Positions 47,501 to 58,031 of a stretch of 64,000 nucleotides of DNA are shown in pieces. How positions within the stretch are numbered: position 1 is the first letter of the stretch; every line of letters starts with the position of its first letter. The translations under genes and the position numbers were made by a program. The notes below the pieces were generated by a model that ran no database searches, was not told where the DNA came from, and saw only the letters and a list, made by a program, of their open reading frames with translations. This DNA comes from Congeria kusceri (Eukaryota; Mollusca; Bivalvia; Myida; Dreissenidae), in NCBI GenBank assembly GCA_027627225.1, contig CM051027.1, forward strand, positions 84,135,951 through 84,199,950, in the 5' to 3' direction.

Positions 47501-50500
47501 CCTGCACGTCAGACACAAACTATTCTGGTCTGTTTGTAGCGCGTAATCTGGTTAAGAAGCTTTTATTAAAGGTCATCAACTGTTGATGATAAATTTTAAG
47601 AACAATGATTGGGTAATTTACTCATCACATGTGACCTTACGCCATGTAAGTATGGGGAATCCTTTGTTTTTTTACCTTAGTGCTGAAGTTTGCATCAATG
47701 GTTTTGATGTCGCAAAAACCAAAAACCAATCTGAATACCAATTACAAAAGTGTGAAAATGAAAGCAATTAAACTGATGTGAATGTGATTTACACCGATAT
47801 AGCTACTAATTATTTGAAAGAATTCTGTATTCAATTGATTAAGCGTTAATTATAATGGTAAGTTTTGTAATAAGTGTGAAAACATTTTTAATTAAAGCCA
47901 TTGTCATATATAAATATTCCAGGTGCAGAATATTGACAACACAAAATGACAAATAATTTTTAAGTTCAGTGAAGTTTTGTTGTAAATGCAGAACTATTTT
48001 GGATTAAAATTTTTATTTCTTATAAAATATTATGTGGATGAAATTATTACTTAATTTAAATATTTTGACTGAAATTGTTCAGATAGTAGTGTGAACACAT
48101 TTCAATATAAATTTGAAGTGCTTTTTAATTGCCATCATTTACATAGTGTTGCATATGTGGGACTTGCTTAGTTAAGTTGAAACAGTGTTGTTTGTTTTGC
48201 AGCACATTGGGAAACAAGAAAATGGCGTCATGCTGATTTTTCTGCCCCCATCACACCTACGTGCCCAAAATGTTGTGATAAAGTCTATGATTCAACTAAC
48301 TGTTTTCATTTGAATTGAAGCATCAAGTCACAATATTGTTTTCGCCAACTTGAATGGGCACTGGGTGAGCAGAAAACTAAGGGTAACAGATGACAAGTGC
48401 ACGACTCGACCAGAGCACCAATATTGTCATTATCTGTTATTGCAATTATTTATTTTTCATAATATTATTTGTGTTATTCATGTGATAATTGTTATGTTGC
48501 AATGCACTCAATATCTTTCTAAAATATATAGGTATGCATTTTTCCTAATAAATATAATAAAACTGAGCTTGCATTTCTGTCGTGAAATGTATGCAAAATG
48601 TAACGGGCTACCAATAAAATAATCTGGTAGCCCAGTCGGCTACCATCAAAATTCCAAATTTGTCGGACTCTGATTCTAGACACAGGAATAAATGACACCT
48701 CAAACTGTCCACTATTATCTATTTATTAAACTTTTTAAAGTAATACTTTAAAACTATTAAATCCACAATTAATCTAACGGGTCTCCTGTCATGATTAGCA
48801 CTAACTAAAATATGTGTGACATTGCCATCTGTTTAAATTCAAACAATTCGATTCTTTGCATAATCATTATCTACATATCTATATGAACCATCTCACTTCA
48901 AAATTAAAGACAAATGTGACAGATTATATCAAACACACAAAGTAATACGAGTCTACCAACCCTTTTGTAGATTATGTCATCCACATCATGTTTACACAAA
49001 ATCAACTTGAATACTTGACGGTCAAGTGGACAGACATTTACGTTCTGCAAATAAACAAACATATTGTCAAACTACGACAGCTCATCCATGAGCATATCAA
49101 TTAACATGTGTCTACATATTGAATACAAGGGTCAAACTACAACATAATACACCATAAATCAACATACATATTTCAACTTAACATATGACATTACTCAGTA
49201 TTTCACTCCTAAAATTGAAAACTGAACTGACAAAATAATGTCCTTACAAGTCAGCTTTCTTTAAATGATTGCAGAAAAAAACAAAACTTGACGCATGCGA
49301 CATAATATAAGTTTATGTTACATATAAAACAACACTTACTTTTGCCCATTCTTCTATGCAATCTAAACAGAAAACATGATCACAAGATTCTGGGGTGCCC
49401 ACATCTTGACCTTTAAACCTGTGCAAATTAAATAACTGTGTTACAAACCTGCCTTTAATTTCACACACGTTCATACAAATATGGCATTCATTCTTTTAAA
49501 AATTCATTTTAGTCAAAGAAATGTACAGGTATATACCGTATATCATTTTATTATGCAGCTGCATGAAAGCTTTTTAAAGTTGTTTACCCGTAATACACTA
49601 TTCAACATCGTACATGCAATCTAAGTTTGAATTAATCATTTACAATGTATTCAACATGTAACTAATAACGGGTTATTCTGAAACAATAGTTATCCTCACC
49701 TATTTAGGCAAATGGGACACCTTTCACCCTCTTCATCAGTATCGCTGGCTTCAAGAACCGCATTTGAGCTTGCTTCCAATTCACCTTCTGTTTCTCCAAC
49801 CTCAACATCACTTCTTTCTTCCTCCTCTTCGTCTTCATCCTCTCCATCATCATCTTCCTCACCTTCTTCCTCATCTTCCTCACTGCCATCCTCATCACTT
49901 TCACCATCCTCATTTCCTTCAGTATTATTATCTGACTCATCATCTAGTTCATCTTCACTCCCTTCCTCTTCATCAGTTTCCCATTCTGAAATCACAGTGT
50001 GATCTTTTTTTTTCGAATTTACAAGCGAAATAAAATGTATGCATCATCACTTTTTTTAACTTTAACATTGAATGACTACATAAAATTAAAGATTTCTGTT
50101 TCCAGCCCTTTTTCCATGAATGATTTACAACTATGTTGAAGTTGCAATCGTTTTTCATGTAATGAACATCCAAGTTATTCTTAGTAAGATGTAGTATAAT
50201 GTAATTTACATTTAACTGTAAAATACGAAGAGATGAAAACAATTTTTATTGATAAAATGGCTTTTAACAAGTAAGGCATGTACAAGAGTAATACATGTAT
50301 AATAATTATATGTGTATGATCAGAATTACAAGTTAAAGGGGTATATTTGAATAAGTGAGTCCAGAATTTACATGTACATTATTTACTGAATTTAATTTTA
50401 AAGTATCATTTGGATTATTGGGAACACATCTATTTAAAGCAGTAGAAAAAAACATCTGTAAAGCATTAACAAAGGGAGAAAACTGAACTTTTGTGTTAAC

Positions 50501-50654
50501 AAAGATTCAAATGCGCTCTTGATATACCTTCCTCATCACCACTGCCATCGTCGGTCGTGTCTGAGCCTTCACTTTCCCCATCATCCACAAGGGCCTCACT
50601 GCCTTCATTGTCCTCCACATTACTATTGCTCATATCTTCCAAAGTGTCATCCAT
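35368..50654 (-). CDS. PHRF1: PHRF1: PHD and RING finger domain-containing protein 1
   Basis: Thirteen exons join in frame: 50654-50528, 49985-49700, 49418-49340, 49044-48961, 46764-46557, 46151-45991, 45635-45354, 45023-44809, 44586-44482, 44066-43912, 43391-39319, 37121-36993, 35532-35368. They give 6,069 nt and 2,022 residues (human protein about 1,650). Order: acidic N-terminus (1-130); C3HC4 RING (C132-D172, CPIC...CDHVFCLDC...CPLD); PHD (C213-C257, [12 protein letters not shown]); basic Lys/Arg region (~316-409); RS-rich, Pro-rich giant exon (~568-1925); C-terminal domain (~1926-1990, [30 protein letters not shown]). In known relatives, RING is an E3 ubiquitin ligase active on TGIF, PHD reads histone H3 methyl-lysine, and the C-terminus binds phosphorylated Pol II CTD. 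The extra length lies mainly in the giant exon. All junctions are GT-AG. Confidence 0.9.
35604..36069. mobile_element. 466-bp TIR element in PHRF1 intron 12
   Basis: Perfect 14-bp inverted ends, ATATACCCCCACAA and TTGTGGGGGTATAT. Inside are two diverged ~130-bp direct repeats, each with GCCATAACTCTGT, TTTAGTGGTTTG, CCTGTATTTTATG and TGTACCAAAAAT phrases. No ORF. It is probably a non-autonomous DNA element of a type widespread in bivalves. Confidence 0.65.
36993..37121 (-). CDS. PHRF1: PHRF1 coding exon 12 (C-terminal domain, first half)
   Basis: 129 nt, phase 0, coding [20 protein letters not shown] and [16 protein letters not shown]. This is the best conserved part of the C-terminal CTD-binding type domain. 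Acceptor TTTCAG, donor GTATGT. Confidence 0.9.
37190..38606. mobile_element. ~1.4-kb candidate TIR element in PHRF1 intron 11
   Basis: TTTATCCTACCA (37192-37203) and TGGTAGGATAAA (38594-38605) are exact inverted repeats, with similar A/T-rich sequence inside each. Near the left end a hairpin CTGTCAGATAAA...TTTATCCGACAG (37229-37263) repeats the same motif. No transposase was recognised. Confidence 0.45.
38607..38756. repeat. 150-bp foldback element with ~41-bp perfect arms
   Basis: The left arm starts AGAATATTAGGTTAGTGTC, the right arm ends GACACTAACCTAATATTCT. The perfect pairing runs in to ATCCGAC/GTCGGAT, with an imperfect GC-richer centre around TTACACG/CGTGTAA. It lies in PHRF1 intron 11, so the primary transcript could fold here. 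Confidence 0.85.
39319..43391 (-). CDS. PHRF1: PHRF1 coding exon 11 (giant RS/Pro-rich exon)
   Basis: 4,073 nt, 1,357 codons without a stop. Two YDPAHPTD repeats near its start, long Ser/Lys/Glu-rich stretches, an RS domain ([19 protein letters not shown] and more, about 41,700-41,500), then a Pro/Gly-rich region (about 40,900-40,000) and a C-terminal helical stretch. The open frame runs past 39319 to 39259, but only the donor GTAAAT at 39318 gives the phase 0 that exon 12 needs. Confidence 0.9.
43912..44066 (-). CDS. PHRF1: PHRF1 coding exon 10
   Basis: 155 nt, contains [14 protein letters not shown], a short motif likely to be a binding helix. Acceptor TTTCAG, donor GTAGGC. Confidence 0.8.
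44149..44340. mobile_element. ~190-bp TIR element in PHRF1 intron 9
   Basis: Left GTGTTTCGGGCAAC and right GTTGCCCGAAAGCAC are inverted repeats with one extra base, flanked outside by A-rich and T-rich runs. No ORF. Confidence 0.55.
44482..44586 (-). CDS. PHRF1: PHRF1 coding exon 9
   Basis: 105 nt, Ser/Thr-rich, ending PIGRVPIV. Acceptor TTGCAG, donor GTAAGT. Confidence 0.75.
44809..45023 (-). CDS. PHRF1: PHRF1 coding exon 8
   Basis: 215 nt, phase 0 in and 2 out. Contains [16 protein letters not shown] and [15 protein letters not shown], short conserved-looking motifs downstream of the basic region in PHRF1-type proteins. Confidence 0.8.
45354..45635 (-). CDS. PHRF1: PHRF1 coding exon 7 (Lys/Arg-rich)
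   Basis: 282 nt, 94 residues, more than half Lys or Arg. Probably a nuclear localisation and nucleic-acid contact region. Acceptor ACAAG, donor GTAAAG. Confidence 0.85.
45991..46151 (-). CDS. PHRF1: PHRF1 coding exon 6
   Basis: 161 nt coding a helical, Arg-rich segment ([20 protein letters not shown]) after the PHD finger. Acceptor TTACAG, donor GTGAGC. Confidence 0.85.
46557..46764 (-). CDS. PHRF1: PHRF1 coding exon 5 (PHD finger)
   Basis: 208 nt containing the full C4HC3 PHD finger: [19 protein letters not shown] and EEWFCPQC. Acceptor TTTCAG, donor GTAGGT, phase 1. GC-rich relative to its introns. Confidence 0.95.
47250..48669. mobile_element. ~1.4-kb TIR element in PHRF1 intron 4
   Basis: GTCCGACAAAT (47250-47260) and ATTTGTCGGAC (48659-48669) are perfect inverted ends. 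Subterminal GGCTACCA/TGGTAGCC blocks are also inverted. The interior is AT-rich with no recognisable transposase. It accounts for most of the 2.2-kb intron 4. Confidence 0.6.
48961..49044 (-). CDS. PHRF1: PHRF1 coding exon 4 (RING end)
   Basis: 84 nt with the last RING ligands (NVCPLDRQ). Of two possible donors, the one at 48960 (GTTGGT) keeps the frame into the PHD exon; the better-looking GTAGAC site at 48956 would not. Confidence 0.8.
49340..49418 (-). CDS. PHRF1: PHRF1 coding exon 3 (RING core)
   Basis: 79 nt coding [20 protein letters not shown] and IEEWAK. The spacing matches the known PHRF1 RING. Donor GTAAGT. Confidence 0.9.
49700..49985 (-). CDS. PHRF1: PHRF1 coding exon 2 (Asp/Glu tract, RING start)
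   Basis: Acceptor TTTCAG. 286 nt with an almost unbroken acidic run of about 70 residues, ending in CPICLNR, the first zinc ligands of RING. Donor GTGAGG, phase 2. Confidence 0.9.
50528..50654 (-). CDS. PHRF1: PHRF1 coding exon 1 (acidic N-terminus)
   Basis: The ATG at 50654 opens [20 protein letters not shown]. 127 nt, phase 1, donor GTATAT. A second Met eight codons on is possible, but the first is in good context (TTATGG). Confidence 0.8.
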
Positions 50655-52220
50655 AACTGCTTATCTGTATATAGATTCTCTTATCTGATGACGCCCATTC
50701 AAACTCTACAATTAGCAAACAAAAACTTAATCTTAATGAAGAAACTCAAGACTTAAACAAATTTAACAATTGCATTATGCATGACCTTTTATGACTGAAC
50801 AAAGAACAAACACAGCTGTTCATTAAGATGACATACATGTAACAAAGAAATAGCCTATTCCATGAACTTGCTTATTTAATTTCAAATTAAACCATTTATT
50901 AATATATATACCCACACATTTATTGGTGATGTACACTACATTATTGCTTCCATTATTCAGTGTTTCTTGTTTACATTTATATCTGCAAAGAATAATAGAA
51001 TAAAGCAAATACTGTCCATAATGTGAATGTATTTCAAGCTGATCAGTGTATGTACTGCATGTAATATATGTACTTATGACTCAGGTATCTATCCAGCTAA
51101 CATGTATGTTTAACATGATTTTATATTACTAGTATTGAGAAACTGTTATATGTTACAGCTTTTTCATATCAAGTGCAATAAATTAATTTCAAAATATATT
51201 TCAAATGTACTTACAAAAATATTTGGTTCTGACTAGTTTTAAATTACTTTAATGATTTTAATATTCAGTTTACACTTGATGATATTTAAAATATACATTT
51301 TGGGGTATCCCTTATTTCAGCTACCCGTATTCGAAACAAAATTACACAGCTATAACTTAACTGCAATTTTGTGTACTTACTTTAACTCCAAACTGTCCAA
51401 TGAAATGGGCAGGAACACTTTCAACTTTCATCACACGAGTTTAAGCATGTTTAATTATTCATTCATATCATAAAAGGTCAAAATAAAATTGTAAACAGCA
51501 TAGATTTTGATGATAAAAAAACGATAAAAGATATTAGTAAACCAATTTAAACAATTTAAATAAGCAATTATAGTAATAATAGTAATTAAAGCATCAATGT
51601 AATATAATGTACCTGGTTCAACCTCATATTGAAAAACAAATAATCGAACAGAAAAAATAAAATCAGCATGTTAGGTTAAAAGAAAACTTGTAAATACCAC
51701 ATACATGGAAAATGTATATACTTTTAATTTCACAACTATAATACTATACTAATATTTACTGTTCAATATTTTTGAGAGTATTATGAATTGCCTGTTTCTA
51801 ACCCCTGAAATGTTACAACTGTCAACAATATAAATACTGAATTAGAGGATGTTTATATTATCCAAATAAAACAAAATTAGTAGATTTTAGTCTTCAAAAA
51901 CTAAGATGCAAATTTTGACATTATATTTGGACAGAAAATTAGCTTGAAAAAATACAACACACTGCAATATCTGAATATTAACAATAAACACTGAATATAT
52001 ATCTGCGGTAGTCTTATGAATGAGATGTTTAACGCAAATTTTACGGGACGGAAAACTTGAAGTTTAAAATTTCAAAAATTTCCATTATTTGCAACAATAA
52101 GGTTGTCCATCAATGTCTTATTTAAACAACACGTAAAATGCTTAAGATGTGCCAAAATTTACCTAGGATATTATTGTGTTTAATTATGATTTAAACTTTT
52201 GGATAAATCTACATTTATGT
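50655..52220. other. PHRF1 5' UTR/first intron region
   Basis: No coding signal. CTATATACAG just upstream of the start codon could be an acceptor for a 5' UTR exon. The rest is AT-rich without recognised repeats. Confidence 0.4.
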
Positions 52221-52223
52221 ACA

Positions 52224-52280
52224 GACCGCCATGTTTACCTTGCCTTGTTTTACCCTTTAAATATGCTTCAACCAATCGGA
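52224..52280 (-). promoter_or_regulatory. Candidate PHRF1 promoter
   Basis: On the minus strand AACATGGCGGTC (52235-52224) fits a YY1 site, common just downstream of housekeeping transcription starts. About 40 bp upstream is a CCAAT box (52273-52277, read as CCAATCGG on the plus strand). It is 1.6 kb before the start codon, so a spliced 5' UTR is required. Confidence 0.3.
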
Positions 52281-52632
52281 TTACAAATGAAATCATTAAT
52301 AGAATCGTTTGACCAAACAAATGACACAATCCTTTCGGTGTAGCATATGATAAATTAAATTGAACACAGTGGCGATTATCAAGATTTGTTTAGAAATGCG
52401 TATGAGTGTAGGTTTAAATTGGTGTTCCATCCAAAATGGAAGTGTTATTGTACAAATATTTATGAAACATTATTGAGGAATAAATTCTCTTTGCAGGTAT
52501 GTAAACTTTATTAAAAAAATATTAATGCTGACCATGCCATGAAAGCAGCGATGAAAATTTGGTCACTACAATATGTGTTATATATGAGAAATTTCCGCCA
52601 CAGAAATGGTCCTTCAGCCGTGCGGAGCTCCG

Positions 52633-52682
52633 AGCGAATATTGCCCATAAAAAAATAGCTCAATATTCGCCCCAGCACATAT
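52633..52682. repeat. Short hairpin repeat, copy 1
   Basis: GCGAATATTG...CAATATTCGC pairs around a ~25-nt centre containing CCCATAAAAAAATAGCT. Near-identical to 54999-55045. Confidence 0.7.
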
Positions 52683-52884
52683 CGAGTTATTCTAGTATCT
52701 GCGGTTTTGGGTTAGCTACCCAATATATTCATTAACGAATTGTTAGAATATGTGTATACAGGGAAAATGTACTTGAATAAACCTAAAATTTTGCTTCAAG
52801 CATCCAATAATGTCTATCTATCTCCTATTAATTCAAACCCCTTTTGACGACATAGACTCTGAATGTCAAATATACAGTTGAAAA

Positions 52885-53525
52885 GCGATACTGCGAATCG
52901 CGATACTATGAAATGACGGGATACCGGTACTATGAATAGGGCGGCCGGTCCTGTCCATTTTCCTTATATATTTAACTACAAAAATATGCAATACTACGAA
53001 TTCGCAATTGAACGAAAGATGCGTTACTACAAACAAATGTTTTTGGTCCCATTAGAGCGTTTGCAATGAAATATTAATCGATACTACGAATCAGATTGTC
53101 ACGGAGACTTTTCACACCTTCTCGTAGAAGATTTCACACCTCTGCCAAGTCAGACACCAAGTCTGTTTTTTTGTGTGCCATGGACAAACATCCTTGTTAA
53201 CGGGTATAATTACCATATTAATCCACTTTCAAAAGGCGTGCAATGTGAGATTATTTTTAAAGGACTTGAGTTATTACCAAAATGTCTTTGCGAATGTGAT
53301 TTTTTTTGGCGGATTATATACTTTGTGTTTGCTTCATAATGCGAATACATACACAAATGTATTGTCAAATGCATTTAGTTTAAGTGCATTAATTAACGTA
53401 ATTGCCTTGACTTCCGACAAACGCTTAATGTTACTTTACTACCTGAATTTCCTAAAGATGTGATACTACGAAAAATGTGATAATACGAACAAACTTTTGT
53501 CTCCCGTTACTATTCGTAGTATCAC
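52885..53525. repeat. Cluster of ATACTACGAAT motifs
   Basis: Variants of (G)ATACTACGAAT occur at about 52889, 52901, 52929, 52991, 53078, 53463 and 53479, and inverted (ATTCGTAGTATCAC) at 53512. The forward copies plus the terminal inverted one suggest a degenerate array or the ends of a TIR element. The ORF 53173-53463 inside has no recognised domain. Confidence 0.55.
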
Positions 53526-53529
53526 GTTT

Positions 53530-54990
53530 AGATTGTATATATAGTGTGCAATGTCTTCCCCAGGAATTGGTTCAGGCGCCCCGGTTCCGTGATGGGTGGG
53601 TTAGGGGGGGGAATTTTTGTTGGCGGCACGTGTCAAAAGACGTTATCTGGTTCGTTTTAGCTCAATTTAAGGTGACCACATTTTATATTGTGTGTAAACG
53701 TTTAAATGAAATGTAATAAACGAAACATCATCGTTTAAACGGTATACATCTAGACTTATAAAAACAAATGCATCATTGTTGTTGCGAAACTGAAAGTAAC
53801 TTTTTCTGGATGTTTATGTCCAGTGCGCATAACATTCGCACAGTGACGTCATGGTCATATCCACTATTCTCGTCGTTCTCCAATTTTTAGGTTTCACTCG
53901 ATCTACTTACGGAGCCTCTTTGTAGATCAATTAGCTATGTTCATATGTGTTTAATGTTTTAACAATGTTTTAATCGTTACAACTGTTGAACGTAGTACTA
54001 ATTAGATAATTGGTGAATTGTAAAGATCTTGATTAAAATACATATATATGCTTTGTTCTTGCATAAACGGCGGGAAAATTTGCTGGTGCACGTTATGTTT
54101 AAGACCGGTACACGCTTTCCATGCGTGGAACTTGAAACTGTGGTAGTCGGCAGACAATTCGCGCTCTTTTGTAGAAAACATTGGTACATAAACAATACAG
54201 CTTGTGCTTACGAAACTACAAGGAAGAGTTACACTGGATATGCTTTTTCCGATTACAATTTCATATTCGTGTAGTTCTGACTGATAGTTCTGTTTATTTT
54301 TTTAATTTATCGAATTCATCAAATAAATTAGTGAGGACATTATAAAATACAAAAAGGTTGAGCAATCTTTTTACGGTCGATTATACGCATGGACAGGCAT
54401 ATGAGGTTACTTGTGCTTGGATACATGACTATTGTGCCAATTGGTCAATCATAACGTCATTCTAACGGGAAGATCAACAGAGCGTTTCTATTGGCTTACA
54501 TTTATTTTACTGCGAGATGAAACTCCACTTACAGGGCGGTGCTTCACGGTGATTGATTGCAGATCATGAATAATTGTAAATTGTTAAAATTTTAGTCGAA
54601 GTGACACTAGCCTTGATCATTCACCGACTTTATTGAGTGGGTGTTCATGTTTCTCAGTGAAAAACGGCCATTGTGACGTAAGAGATTAGCTTTCTCAGCA
54701 GGAATGGTTGGTCTGCTGCAGTCAACACAGTTAATTGATAAAATACACGCGCCCCCGACATGTTTATAAGCGCAACACCAATTTTACGTGCCCTGGATAT
54801 GTTTAAGTTAAAATTTAAGCGCCCCGGCACTGGGCCGCTAAAACTGCCTGAGGAAGGCCCTGGCGTGCAGTGGTAGCAGCCAAGGGTCTTGCCACTTATA
54901 ACTTCCATTCATTGCTTCATTGTCTGTCGCGTTTAATACCAGTAATTGGAACAATATTGACAAAGAAGGACAACTTTCCAATACAGAAAT
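53530..54990. other. No gene recognised
   Basis: Higher GC than the surroundings in places. ORFs at 54029-54274 (plus) and 54654-55029 (minus) have no conserved motifs or splice-site support. Confidence 0.4.
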
Positions 54991-54998
54991 GCCCTGCA

Positions 54999-55045
54999 GC
55001 GAATATTGCCCATCGAAAAAGTAGCTCAATATTCACCCAGCGTTA
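54999..55045. repeat. Short hairpin repeat, copy 2
   Basis: Same orientation as 52633-52682: GCGAATATTGCCCAT, a short A-rich centre, TAGCTCAATATTC. About 2.37 kb apart. Confidence 0.65.
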
Positions 55046-55510
55046 AGTTCTGCTACTGGTATTCGAGAAAAGTCTACATCTATCATGTGCGCTTTCTTCT
55101 ATGATTCTGCCATTAACACGAAATAAGAAGTAATTTCCCCTTAAGAACAGATTACCACAGACAATCATTTGTGCAGACAGACAGTTTGATTGAAGACGTC
55201 TATGAAATAAATTTAACTAAGCGACGGCATATTCAAAAGAACCACCAGAAAACAAGAAATCTACGAAATATTTAATCTTTAAGGGAGAACATTGGGATAT
55301 ATTGTTAATGAAAAATAACAAATTTAAGTTGAAATCATTGTACATGCCTTATATAAGCGTTATTTTGCACTCAAAATAATTATGTCGGCAAATGCTGTGC
55401 TGCGTCGGCCATGATTTAAATCGTTGCCCGGATGTAGTTTTAACAATTTATGTAGTTGTAATATTTCAAAATAGGCAACACTACACTATTATTACAAAAT
55501 GAACATTAAG

Positions 55511-55742
55511 GTTACGCATGCACAAATAAATTCCTTCTTTGTTTCATATAAAATATTCAAAATTTGATCTCACTTTTCACCATGACCAAGCTACTTTCCA
55601 ATATATCACCATACATTTTTGGAAAGATGAGGACATAACCTTTTGAAAAAACAGCATGTCAAAAAATTCTATGTCTTGTAACTCAAAACATTTACCTTAG
55701 AAAAAACACACCGGTTTTGACGGGCTGCCATTTTGAGCATGA
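55511..55742 (-). mobile_element. Element R, copy b (partial, inverted)
   Basis: The reverse complement matches the right half of element R (from CATGCTCAAAATGGCAG to the GCATGCGTAAC end). Its broken end is joined directly to CCCTACCAACATCTCC, the sequence that begins the 1,090-bp units at 56721 and 57811. Confidence 0.75.
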
Positions 55743-56720
55743 ATACCCTACCAACATCTCCACAAAAGAATATCAAAGCAAGTGTCTAAACATAAAAACA
55801 TGTCTTCGAGTTAAACTTGTTAATTTATTTAGAGAGTACAGCCCTACATGACTTATTTATTTAGTGTGTGGTGACCTAGAAGAAAACTTAAAGTTTTGAT
55901 ATCGCGAAAAAAAAAAAAAAATCTATATCATTATTAACATATTTCTAACGTGCAAACAAAATTTCAGACCGATCCACAAAGTAGAAATGCTTGAAAACGC
56001 ATCTGAGAATGATGCCTGATAAGCAATCTGGCTTGCATTTTCAGTGCTTTGATTATATGGGGTGCCTGAGTCAAATTGTGTACTTCATTCATAGAAATCA
56101 GTCAAACTACTAGCATATGTTTACATACTTTAAATGCAATAGAAATAAATATCGTATAAAACGTGTTCATTTTTTGTTTTAGCATGATTTAGTGTGCTGC
56201 AAGATTCACAAGACGTGTTTCCGTACTTTTTTCTTTTTTTACCTTTAAAAAACCGTTTTCGCTGTAAAATTCGTAATGCACATTAAAATCATGATATTTA
56301 TCGCATATTTTCTATAAAACTTATTACAGCCAATAAAACCACGCAGTAACATGGTGATTTTATGTACCACATTGCCCCTTTAGTGCCGCTCCCTGTTTTG
56401 TGTTTAGTTTACAATATACTAATTCCAATCCTTATGTAATTTTATGTAAAAGCGATAACTCTAACCAAAAATAAATGCAACATTTTGCACATAGGGACCC
56501 TCATAACCATACCTTTTCTTAAATAGCATTCTAAGCTGAATTGATTTAAGCAATAAAAAGGGTATGTCATGTATTATGTAAGAAAGAACTCGACACTAAA
56601 CAAAGTTGACTGTTTTATCACCATCTTTTTAGCGGCTACTTTCTAGTTGAATGTAACCCGCCTCAGCGCAAGTGTCATACTGTAGTCTCCAATCTTTAAA
56701 CATATCAGTGATTTATTTGT
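55743..56720. other. No gene; partial copy of array flank
   Basis: 55743-55875 matches the start of the 1,090-bp unit (ATCAAAGCAAGTGTCTAAAC, CATAAAAACATGTCTT). The remainder to 56720 is AT-rich with no recognised feature. Confidence 0.5.
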
Positions 56721-56941
56721 GCATACCAATGCTTACCCTACCAACATCTCCACAAAATAATATCAAAGCAAGTGTCTAAACATAAAAACATGTCTTTGAG
56801 TTAAACTTTTTGATTTATTTAGAGAATATTACACTTATTTATTTAGTGTGTTGTGACCTATAGACCGTTTTCACGACGAGGTATAAATTTACCGTAACAC
56901 CGGTTGGCGGCCATATTGGAGGTATTTCCCAGACTATCTAA

Positions 56942-57390
56942 AGGTCTAATTACCCCAAAACGGCTGTCAGTTAGATAATAAGCACATGTGGTTGAGTGCA
57001 GGATGCATATAATTTGTAAAATACAGTTTAAATGATATGTTTTGGTATCCTTTTAAAGGTATATATGTAAGCAATAAGAAAAAAGGCTGTTTTGTGCACT
57101 ACTTTTTTGTCTAGTGGTTCCCGGCTTCATAACTTTAGGCCCATGTATTCATGCGCAAAATGGCAGCCTCCATGCCCGTCAAAACCAGTGTGTTTTTTCT
57201 AAGGTAAATATTTTGAGTTACAACACATAGAATTTTTTTACATGCTGTTTTTTCAACAGGTTATGTCCTCATCTTTCCAACAATGTATGGTGATATATTG
57301 GAAAGTAGCTTGGTCTTAGTGAAAAGTGAGATCAAATTTGGAATATTTTATATGTAACAAAGAAGGAATTTATTTGCACATGCGTAACCT
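56942..57390 (+). mobile_element. Element R, copy c
   Basis: Full-length except for the 23-bp deletion near its left end. Bounded by TAAAGGT and ACCTTTAA. Confidence 0.8.
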
Positions 57391-57486
57391 TTAAGAACTT
57401 CACCTAATATTAGTCGTCTGCAAAGATTTTGAAAATGGACTCTTACAAACACACTGTACTGGAAAGAATAACTGCCAGATGCCACC

Positions 57487-57708
57487 TTGACCCCATTTAG
57501 GGCTGTATTTTATGGGATGGTTGCTCTAGGGGGCATTACGGGGGTAAATATGGGAAAATTAAAGCAAAATGTCCACCAGAGTGGCAATCCGAGACCCATT
57601 GTGTTCATCGTGTTGTTTTTCAGTTTCATTTTGACATTAATTTGCATTAGTTTCAACAATTCTCTCATTTATGTCATAATGCCTTGTGTTGTAATCCTGA
57701 ATATTTAG
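57487..57708 (+). other. 73-codon ORF carried in the array (copy 1)
   Basis: Starts MTPFRAVFYGMVALGG and has one probable membrane segment (VFIVLFFSFILTLICISF). Copies at 58577-58798 and 61227-61448 keep it open, with a T/R difference. Conservation may simply reflect recent duplication. No family was recognised. Confidence 0.3.
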
Positions 57709-58031
57709 TTTAAGAACCTGTAACTGACAATAATGCCCGCAAAGGTCGTGTCCGTACTGGCCGATGCTTTGGCCAAAATGACCATCCGACCTGCCTACTT
57801 TGAATAATAAGCATACCAATGCTTACCCTACCAACATCTCCACAAAATAATATCAAAGCAAGTGTCTAAACATAAAAACATGTCTTTGAGTTAAACTTTT
57901 TGATTTATTTAGAGAATATTACACTTATTTATTTAGTGTGTTGTGACCTATAGACCGTTTTCACGACGAGGTATAAATTTACCGTAACACCGGTTGGCGG
58001 CCATATTGGAGGTATTTCCCAGACTATCTAA

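Noticed and set aside
49712..50033. Poly-serine and His/Leu-rich plus-strand ORFs
   Set aside because: Mirror image of the Asp/Glu tract in PHRF1 exon 2.
54029..54274. 81-codon plus-strand ORF
   Set aside because: No recognised domain, no convincing splice sites or neighbours; length is within chance expectation.
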